From Ehretia macrophylla (lineage: Eukaryota > Streptophyta > Magnoliopsida > Boraginales > Ehretiaceae): a DNA stretch of 64,000 bases. The stretch spans positions 41,896,425-41,960,424 of the forward strand of contig CM075771.1 in assembly GCA_037974665.1 (NCBI GenBank), written 5' to 3'. The notes under the pieces were generated by a model that saw only the letters and a program-made list of their open reading frames with translations, searched no databases and was not told where the DNA came from. Shown here piece by piece: positions 1 to 8,163 of this stretch (positions are counted from its first letter, which is position 1; each line of letters begins with the position of its first letter). The position numbers and the translations under genes were made by a program.

Positions 1-3000
1 GTGGGATTCGATAATAGAAATGTGATGGATTAGGTTGTAATCCTTTTCGCGGCTCACGATGCACGATCCGGGACGAAAAAATAGCGCAAAAGTAGAAAAG
101 TGTCCCGAAAATGATGAAAACATTTGATTTTGGGCTTAGAAAACAGGTGCAGCTGAGCGAGCTTGCTGCCGTTGTCATAGAGCTCACGGAGAGGTTTCCA
201 ACGGTATGTCGTGTGACGCTTAACTCCTTACGGATCAAAAGTTATGGGCAAAGGAGCGACGGAGACCTGGTCTCAAGCCCCAAGCCCTCGGTTTGCAGGC
301 CCATCCTTTACGTAAAGCGAAGTTGTCTTGCCCAAGGTATCGTGGGATTTGATAATAGAAATGTGATGGATTAGGTTGCTGTCCCTTTCTAGGCTCATGA
401 CGTACGATCAGGGACAGAAAAATATCACAAAAGAAGAAAAGTGTCCTAAAACTGATGAAAACGTTCGATTTTGGGCTACGAAAATAGGTGCAGCCAAGTA
501 GGCTTTCTGCCCTTATCGTAGAGCTCTCAGAGAGCTTTCCAACGGTATGCTATGCGCCGCGTGACGCCTTACGGATCAAAAGTTATGGGCACCGGAGCGA
601 CAGAGACCTAGTCCCAAGCCCCACGCCCTCGGTTAGCGGGCCCAGCCTCTACGTGAAGCGAAGTTTTCTTGCCCAAGGTACCGTGCGATTTGATAATAGA
701 AATGTGATGGATTAGATTGTCATCCTTTTCGCTGCTCACGACGTACGATCCGGGATAAAAAAAATAGCACCAAAGAAGGAAAGTGTCCCGAAACTGATGA
801 AAACGTTCGATTTTGGGCTGTGAAAACAGGTGCAGCTGAGCGGGCTTGCCAACGCCGTCGTAGAGTTCTTGGAGAGCTTTCCAACGGTATGTTGTGCACT
901 GCGTAACTCCTTACGGATCAAAAGTTATGGGCACCGGAGGGACAGAGACCTGGTCCCAAGCCCCACGCCCACGGTTTGCGGGCAAGCCTCTACGTGAAGC
1001 GATGTTGTCTTGTCCAAGGTACAGTGGGATTCGATAATAGAAATGTGATGGATTAGGTTGTCGTCCTTTTTGCAGCTCACGAGCTACGATCCGGGATGAA
1101 AAAACAGTGTAAAAGAAGAAAAGTGTCCTGAAACTGATGGAAACGTTCGATTTTGGGCTTCGAAAACAGGCGCAGCCGAGCAGGCTTGTTGCCGCTGTTG
1201 TAGATCTCTCGGAGAGCTTTCCAACGGTATGCTGTGCGCCGCGTAAATCCTTATAGATCAAAAGTTATGGGCACCGGAGTGACAGATACCTAGTCACAAG
1301 CGCCACGCCCTCGGTTTGCGGGCCCAACCTTTACATCAAGTGAAGTTGTCATGCCCAAGGTGTCGTGGGATTCGGTAATAGAAATGTGATTGATTAGGTT
1401 GTCGTCTTTTTCGCAGCTGACGACGTACGATCCGGGATGAAAAAACAGCGCAAAAGAAGAAAAGTGTCCTAAAATTGATGAAAACATTTAATTTTGGTCT
1501 TGGAAAATAGGTGCAGCCAAGCAGGCTAGCTACCCTCATCGTAGAGCTCTCGAAGAGCTTTCCAACGATATGTTGAACGACGCGTAACTCCTTACGGATC
1601 AAAAGTTATGGGCAAATGAGCGACGGAGACTTGGTCCCAAGCCCCACGGTCTCAGTTTGCGAGCCTAGCCTCTACGTGAAGTGAAGTTTTCTTGCCCAGA
1701 GTGCTGTGGGATTCAATAATAGAAATGTTATGGACTAGGTTTTCGGCCTTTTCGCGGCTCACGACGTACGATCCGGGACCAAAAAACAGCACAAAAGAAG
1801 AAAAGTGTCACAAAACTAATGAAAACGTTCGATTTTGGGCTTCAAAAACAGGCGCAGCTGAGCAGGCTTGCTGCCGCCGTCGGGGAGCTCTCAGAGAGCT
1901 TTCCAACGGTATGTTGTGCACAGCGTAAATCCTTACGGATCAAAAGTTATGGGTACCGGAGCAACGGAGACCTAGTTTCAAGCCCTACGCCCTCGGTTTG
2001 CAGGCTCAACCTCTACATTAAGCGAAGTTTTCTTGCCCAAGGTGCCATGGGATTCGATAATAGAAATGTGATGGATTAGGTTGTCATCCTTTTCTAGGCT
2101 CACGACGTACGATCCGGGGCAAAAAAATAGTGCAAAAGTAGAAAATTTTCCCAAAATAGATGAAAATATTCAATTTTGGGCTCCGAAAATATGCGTAGCT
2201 GAGCAGGCTTGTTGCCCCCATCGTAGAGCTCTCAGAAAGCTTTCCAATGGTATGTTGTGCGCCACGTAACTCCTTTAGGATCAAAAGTTATGGGCACCAG
2301 AGCGACAGATACCTAGTCACAAGGCCCACGACCTCGGTTTGCTGGCCCAACTTCTACGTGAAGTGAAGTTGTCATGCCCAAGGTGTCATGGGATTCAGTA
2401 ATAGAAATGTGATTGATTAGGTTGTCGTCCTTTTCGCGGCTGACGACGTACGATCCAGGATAAAAAACAACGCAAAAGAAGAAAAGTGTCCCGAAACTTA
2501 TGAAAACGTTTGATTTTGGGCACCGAAAACAAGCGTAGCCAAGAAAACTGGCTGCCCCCATCGTATAGCTCTCGGAGAGCTTTCCAACGGTATGCTGTAC
2601 GACGCGTAACTCCTTACGGATCAAAAGTTATGGGCAAATGAGCGACGGTGACCTGGTCCCAAGCACCATGCCCTCGGTTTGCGGGCCCAGCCTCTACGTG
2701 AAGTGAAGTTGTCTTGCCTAAGGTGCCGTGCGATTCGATAATAGAAATGTGGTGGATTAGGTTGTCGTCCTTTTCTAGGCTCACGACGTACGATCTGGGA
2801 CTGAAAAACAGCGCAAAAGAAGAAAAGTGTCCCGAAACTGATGAAAATGTTCAATTTTGGGCTCTGAAAATAGGTGCAGTTGAGCAGGGTTGCCGCCCCT
2901 GTCGTAGAGCTCTCGGAGAGCTTTCCAACGGTATGTTGTGCGCCGCTTAACTCCTTACAGATCAAAAGTTATGGGCACCGGAGCGACGGAGACCTGGTCC

Positions 3001-3737
3001 CAAGCCCCACGCCCTCGGTTTGCAGGCCCAACCTCTACGTGAAGCGAAGTTGTCTTGCCCAAGGTGCCGTGGGATTGGATAATAGAAATGTGATGGATTA
3101 GGTTGTCACCCTTTTCGTTGTTCACGACGTACGATCCGGGATGAAAAATCAGTGCAAAAGCAGAAAAATTTCCTAAAACAGATGAAAATGTTGGATTTTG
3201 GGCTCCGAAAATATGCACAGCCAAGAAAGCTTGCTGCCCCCGTTGTAGAGCTCTCGAAGAGCTTTCCAACGGTATGCTGTGCGCCGCGTAACTCCTTAAG
3301 GATCAAAAGTTATGGGCACCGGAGTGACAGATACCTGGTCACAAGCCCCACGCCCTCAATTTGCCGGCCCAGCCTCTACATGAAGTGAAGTTGTCATGCC
3401 CAAGGTGTCGTGGGATTCGGTAATATAAATATAATTGATTAGGTTGTCATCCTTTTCGCGGCTGACGACGTACGATCCGGGATGAAAAAATAGTGCAAAA
3501 GAAGAAAAGTGTGCCGAAATTGATGAAAATATTTGATTTTGGGCTCGGAAAATAGGCGCAGCCAAGCAAGCTGGCTACCCCGGTCGTAGAGCTCTCGGAT
3601 AGCTTTCAAACGGTATGTTGTGCGATGTATAACTCCTTACGGATCAAAAGTAATAGGCAAATGAGCGACGGAGGCCTGGTCCTAAGCCCCATGCCCTCGG
3701 TTTACGGGCCCAGCCTCTACGTGAAGCAAAGTTGTCT
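1..3737 (+). repeat. 341-bp satellite array, block A (about 11 monomers)
   Basis: Head-to-tail tandem repeat. The anchor GTGGGATTCGATAATAG (or a close variant) starts at 1, 342, 683, 1024 and 1365, an exact 341-bp period. Two monomer types are visible. Type 1 has GATAATAG and GATGGATTAGG. Type 2 has GGTAATAG or AGTAATAG with GATTGATTAGG and GCTGACGACG, and follows a monomer end reading GATACCTGGTCACAAG. Type 2 copies near 1365, 2387 and 3410 are three monomers apart, which suggests a trimer-like order. The block ends inside a monomer, at about phase 328, where LTR 1 begins. Open frames of 60-116 codons here are monomer shadows: 341 is not a multiple of three, and the same frames recur every unit. 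No coding function is supported. Confidence 0.96.
2908..2922 (+). repeat. 15-bp dyad AGCTCTCGGAGAGCT in the satellite (representative copy)
   Basis: Perfect inverted repeat of 7-bp arms around one central base, at about phase 180-195 of the monomer. Many monomers keep both arms, and a common variant changes only the central base (AGCTCTCAGAGAGCT). It could extrude as a tiny cruciform or act as a dimeric protein site. Confidence 0.75.
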
Positions 3738-4087
3738 TGTGAGGCCCAACCTCGATTTGCACGCGATACCTCGTTTCGTGTGCCCTAACCTAGAATTGCG
3801 TGCCTTGACCTAGGTTTAAGAGTCTTGTCTCGTTTTATGTGCCTTGCATCGAATTAAGTGCATTCATTTAGGGTTGCGTGCATTTGCTTGGGAAACGTGC
3901 ATTCGTCTCGTTGTTCGTGCTTTACCTCATACTGTGTGCCCTAAACCTAGAAAAGTGTGCCCGCACGCTAATCAAGAAAGCATCTTACACGAAGCACTAG
4001 ACTATTAATTAATCCTACAAATTCCACTAACTAATATTATAATCCTAAATCAACTCACTAGAAGACAAAATTTTACCAAAAGCTAAA

Positions 4088-4120
4088 CATTCTTATTCTT
4101 TATTCTTTATTCTTTATTTT
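4088..4120 (+). repeat. TTCTTTA-type simple repeat in LTR 1
   Basis: Short run of ATTCTTT units. Related runs lie at the corresponding place in LTR 3 (about 25700-25716) and, on the other strand, in LTR 4 (about 49219-49243). It is useful only as an alignment landmark for family A. Confidence 0.7.
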
Positions 4121-4437
4121 TTTGCATATCCCAAGCACACACAATAAAATAATGCTCAAAACATAACAAAATTCAGATTTGAACATTGCTTTGGCCGACC
4201 ATATGATGCAAGTTGACAAGCCTTTGCATAAATTAAAACTAAGCCTAGATAAACTATGACATAATCACTTCAAACAATGCATAGAAAGCTCCAAAAATAC
4301 CCTACCATGCATGCTTGTCTCGGCCTCCTCACCATTGTGTCTCCTCACAATTCAAATTGCTCAACATAACAACACAAAATCAGAATTTTGAGAGCATAAG
4401 GCCGACACACACACACAAACATTTCATTTTCCTCAAA

Positions 4438-4478
4438 ACATTCTCTCTTTCTCTCATCTTCTCTCACCCTCTCGGCCA
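4438..4478 (+). promoter_or_regulatory. CT-rich tract, possible transcription-start zone of LTR 1
   Basis: Pyrimidine-rich stretch of repeated CTCTC and TTCTC about 300 bp before the donor-like site. Comparable tracts occur in LTR 2 (about 19184-19226), LTR 3 (about 26035-26096) and, as GA-rich DNA, LTR 4 (about 48850-48890). Plant core promoters often carry pyrimidine patches near their start sites, so this could mark the LTR transcription start. No clear TATA box was found, so the promoter assignment is weak. Confidence 0.3.
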
Positions 4479-4771
4479 TGGTTGCTTCATGACTCTCCAT
4501 AGCTTAAGCTCATCTCCTAAGGTTCACCTAGGCACACCAAGCAAGCAAGAAGCCAGAAACGCATGCAAGCACACAAAACCCCTTCATTTTGGCCCTAGGT
4601 ATGTTTGATAGCTTTTCTTTCATCTCCCTTTTGTTCTAACCACATACACATACTAAGAACATGATAACTCAGCTATGAATTAAGGAAATCAAGCAATCTC
4701 TCTCGACCAAGCAAGGAGAAAAGACCTTTTTGTGCATCTCCAAGAATTTTGAGCATCATTTGTCATCAATA

Positions 4772-4786
4772 AGCTAAGGTAAGGGC
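4772..4786 (+). other. Donor-like site CTAAG/GTAAGGG in LTR 1
   Basis: The GT lies at 4779-4780 after CTAAG. The same CTAAG/GTRAGGG string recurs at the equivalent place in every LTR of the window that reaches this region. It resembles a strong plant 5' splice site. The matching acceptor-like CAG is at 6558-6560, about 1.78 kb downstream. Confidence 0.5.
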
Positions 4787-6163
4787 TAATACTCTTTTAA
4801 AAGCTTTCAAAAACCACATGCATGACTTCATATGTCTACATTTACCTCTGTACTTGTTGTATATGTGTGTACATGAGCTTATGTAACCATGCATGGCAAG
4901 ATATTTGGTTAGAACCTGAAGATAGGTAAAATCGCGTAGCTGGCAGATTTCTGACTTGGTAGAGCGAGGTGCATTTGACCTAGTAAATGATGTTGAAAAT
5001 GCGTAAAAATTGGTAGGTGTCTAGTTTTGCTAGTTCTGAGAATTTTTCGTAAAATATGCCAAGGCCAATTTTGACTCTAAGGTCTCCAAAATGGCAAAAC
5101 ATCGAAAGGTGTCTAAATCTGGAAAATCTGGGAAAATGTAGCAGGTTTTTGGCAGTTCACTATTCTTGTAGAACGAAACAGTTTTTACATAGTAAATGAT
5201 TTTTAAAATGCATGAAATTTGGTAGGTTGATATATTTTTCAGTTCTAGACATTTTTGTCAGAAATAGACTAAAGCTAAATCTGAACCTAAGACCCTAAAA
5301 AATGGCAAGTATTGAAATATGTATTAATCTGGATTGTTTTGCGTAGTCTCACGGTTTTAGCTATAACTCTTGAATCCGAACTCCAAATGATACGAGGTTT
5401 GTTTCTGGATTTAAATCACTCATTAAGATTTAATTTGAGATTTTTTTCACTGGAATTGGAGATTGTTTCCTTGTCTAAATGATTGTGAGAAAATAGACCA
5501 TTGCAGTGAGGTTTTTATTTAGTGATATGCTTTGAAAAATATTGTAACTTCTCTTGTGGTATTGAATGCTTGGGATTGTGGCACTTGGATGTTGTGTGGA
5601 CTGTTTTGGATGATTGAGGATGTTTTAATTAATCGATGCATGGCTTGGGTTTAATTACGTGACAACTTGCGGCTTAATCACACGTGTAACCATGACTTGA
5701 AACCCTATTGACTATGAAAACTCGCTAAGTGTTGATCCTATGGTTATTGTGTCTAATTGTGTGATTAGTGGGCTGCCTAATAAATGTTAAGTATGCTTGA
5801 AATGTGATTCCCAATGATTACATGTTGATAAGTAGACTTTTCTTGCACCCGGTCTCATGTAGACGTCGTTGCATGCTTGTATAAACTTATTACTTGATTA
5901 CGTGAACCCCAAAATGAGTTATATGACTTGATTTACATGTGTTACATGGCTGCCCATTTAATATTCATATACATCCATGTGTATTACAAGTGAAATTAAA
6001 TGTCAAAGCATGCCTTGTGTGTTTACTTGTCAACATGCGATCTTATAACTGCTCGGAGGAAACCTACTTTGTTGTCCTCCTAATGTGATATGTTAAATGT
6101 TATAAATGTGCATTGCATACAAGGTTGCAACCTTTCATTGTGGCATGGTAGCGTTTCACGAAC

Positions 6164-6290
6164 GCCGGGCGGCATAGGGCTTGCCGGTGCTCCCGTGACT
6201 ACCATGGTCCAATTCTCTCTCTTGCTTGGCATTCCACCATCGGAGAGTTGGGTCATAGGTTTTCGGGGTACATTCAGAGTACACCCAATT
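6164..6290 (+). other. Conserved LTR core with TCCGG-type bulged hairpin (copy 1)
   Basis: The block begins CCGGGCGGCAT, passes a TTGGGTC motif and ends in a hairpin. The hairpin's left arm is 6265-6271 (GGGGTAC), the 7-nt loop is 6272-6278, and the right arm is 6279-6286 (GTAC, one bulged A, CCC). This copy's loop reads ATTCAGA rather than ATCCGGA. The block aligns with cores in LTRs 2-5 and in the minus-strand element. Confidence 0.6.
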
Positions 6291-6524
6291 GGGAGCGATA
6301 AGTGGATTATTGAAGTCGGCCGCAACCATCGTTATCGAAAATGATATTGAGATTAAATGCTCACCGTATCCTTGAAATGATTGGTAATTGTATCTTCTGC
6401 TCAATTTGATTCATATACTTTGCGTACCTTACTACTTGTGATACGTGACATGTTTTTAAAAGGGGATTTTCATAAGTTCAACCGAAAAATGAGTTTCAAA
6501 ACATATTTCTCGTTCCCCCCCGCT

Positions 6525-6560
6525 GAGTTCATAAGGACTCACCCTCTTTTATCATCACAG
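6525..6560 (+). other. Hairpin plus acceptor-like CAG in LTR 1
   Basis: Stem GAGTTC (6525-6530), loop ATAA (6531-6534) and stem GGACTC (6535-6540) form 6 pairs with one G-T wobble. A short pyrimidine-rich run then leads to CACAG ending at 6560. A short acidic open frame follows and stops at TGA 6620-6622. The feature sits about 690 bp before the LTR end. It looks like a 3' splice site preceded by a small structure; a role in RNA processing is inferred. Confidence 0.5.
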
Positions 6561-8146
6561 GTGAAGAAGATCAGGAACAGGTACCCGAGGATAATGTGCC
6601 TATTGATGACTCCTTGGAGTGATTACCTGCCCTACGTGCCTTACTTGACTGTGGTCATTTTGTGAACGATATGTTTGTTTTGAAGATTATCTCTTATGTT
6701 GTTTGTCGTTGTTATTCTAAAAGACCCCTATTGTAATTTGGGGTCTAATTTTGATTTGTACTGATTATAACTAGACAGACACCCTATTTGATCGTTTTGC
6801 TACTTGATTAGTAACTACTACAGGCTTATGAAGTATTAGGCAAAGGGCTAAGTAAAATGAATCCATCCAATCTTAAACAGGTACTCATTTGTAAGCTAAG
6901 ATCAACAGGTACTTGTGTAACAGGAATTGACACATAAACGAGACATAGTTTCCATGCTAGGTGTTAATCAAACAAGACTTGAGATAAATAGTAGACATAT
7001 CAATTGGTGATAAATAGTAACCTTAGTTGGAATCAAATTTGAGATTGAATATTTCGAGGCATTTAGAAAATCAAGTCAAACTAAGAAGCCAATTACAGCC
7101 GTTATGCTGCCAGTTTTCTGGATAATTTTTGGAGTTCTAGTCTAACGGAAAAGCTTAATCTTCATTAATCAGTTATAGTCATAAAAGAAGGTGAATGATT
7201 AGATCACACACTAGTCTAACCTCCATAGGTCCGGTTGGGGGCGTGACAGCAGCCGAGCAGGCTTGCTGCCCCCGCCGTAGAGCTCTCGGAGAGCTTTCGA
7301 ACGGTATGATGTGCGACGCGTAACTCCTTACGAATAAAAAGTTATGGGCAAATGAGCGACGGAGACCTGGTCCCAAGCCCCACGTCCTCGGTTTGCGGGC
7401 CCAGCCTCTACATGAAACGAAGTTGTCTTGCCCTAGGTGCCGTGGGATTCGATAATAGAAATGTGATGGATTAGGTTGTCGTCCTTTTCTAGGCTCACGA
7501 CATACGATCCAAGAAGGGAAAACAGTACAAATGAAGAAAAGTGTCCTAAAACTGAAGAAAACGTTCAATTTTGGGCTCCAAAAATAGGCGCAGCCGAGCA
7601 GGCTTGCTGCCCCCATCGTACTACTCTCGGAGAGCTTTCCAACGGTATGCTATGGTCACTAGAGCGATGGAGACCTGGTCCCAAGCCCCACGCCCTCAGT
7701 TTGTAGGCCCAACCTCTACATGAAGTGAAGTTGTCAAGCCCTAGGTGTCGTGGGATTCGATAAGAGTTATGTGAAGGATTAGGCTGTCGTCCTTTTCTAG
7801 GCTCACGACGTACAATTCGGGAAGGAAAAACAGCGCAAAAGAAGAAAAGTGTCCCAAAATTGATGAAAACTTTCGATTTTGAGCTACGAAAATAGGCGCA
7901 ATCGAGCAGGCTTGCTGCCCCAGTCGTAGAGCTCTCAGAGAGCTTTCCAACGGTATGATGTGCACCACGTAACTCCTTATGGATCAAAAGTTATGGGCAC
8001 CGGAGCGACGGAGACGTAGTCCCAAGCCCTATACCCTCGGTTTGCGGGCCCAACCTCTACATGAAGTGAAGTTGTATTGCCCAAGGTGACGTGGGATTCG
8101 ATAATAGAAATGTGATGGATTAGCTTGTCGTCCTTTTCGCGGCTCA

Positions 8147-8163
8147 CGACGTACGATCCGGGA
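8147..8163 (+). other. CENP-B-box-like 17-mer in the satellite (representative copy)
   Basis: The site CGACGTACGATCCGGGA matches the mammalian CENP-B box pattern NTTCGNNNNANNCGGGN at 7 of 9 essential positions; the two T positions are G and A here. Recognisable versions recur in most monomers at about phase 67-83. Plants have no established CENP-B, so this is a pattern match only. Confidence 0.45.

Larger units (their letters stand above)
3738..7248 (+). mobile_element. Family-A LTR, copy 1 (3.5 kb)
   Basis: A long terminal repeat of an LTR retrotransposon, starting TGTGAGGCC and ending GGGGGCGTGACA. The same ends and order of blocks recur in copies 2-4. The plus orientation is inferred because plant Ty3/gypsy LTRs commonly end in CGTGACA just before the primer-binding site. 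The satellite flanks are out of register, phase 328 on the left and phase 149 on the right, so this is not a simple solo LTR. It may be the right-hand LTR of a larger unit whose left end lies outside the window; in that case the target duplication would be GCAGC (7249-7253). It contains donor-like, hairpin and acceptor-like blocks listed separately. No retroelement protein gene is present. It is a fossil; age was not estimated because no partner LTR is visible. Confidence 0.85.

Noticed and set aside
1-3737. CRISPR-like or rDNA-spacer interpretation of the regular repeat
   Set aside because: The whole 341-bp unit is repeated with no unique spacers, and no rRNA sequence is present anywhere in the window.
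3738-7248. LTR 1 as an ordinary solo LTR
   Set aside because: The flanking satellite is out of register (phase 328 against 149) and has no matching 5-bp duplication, unlike LTR 4.
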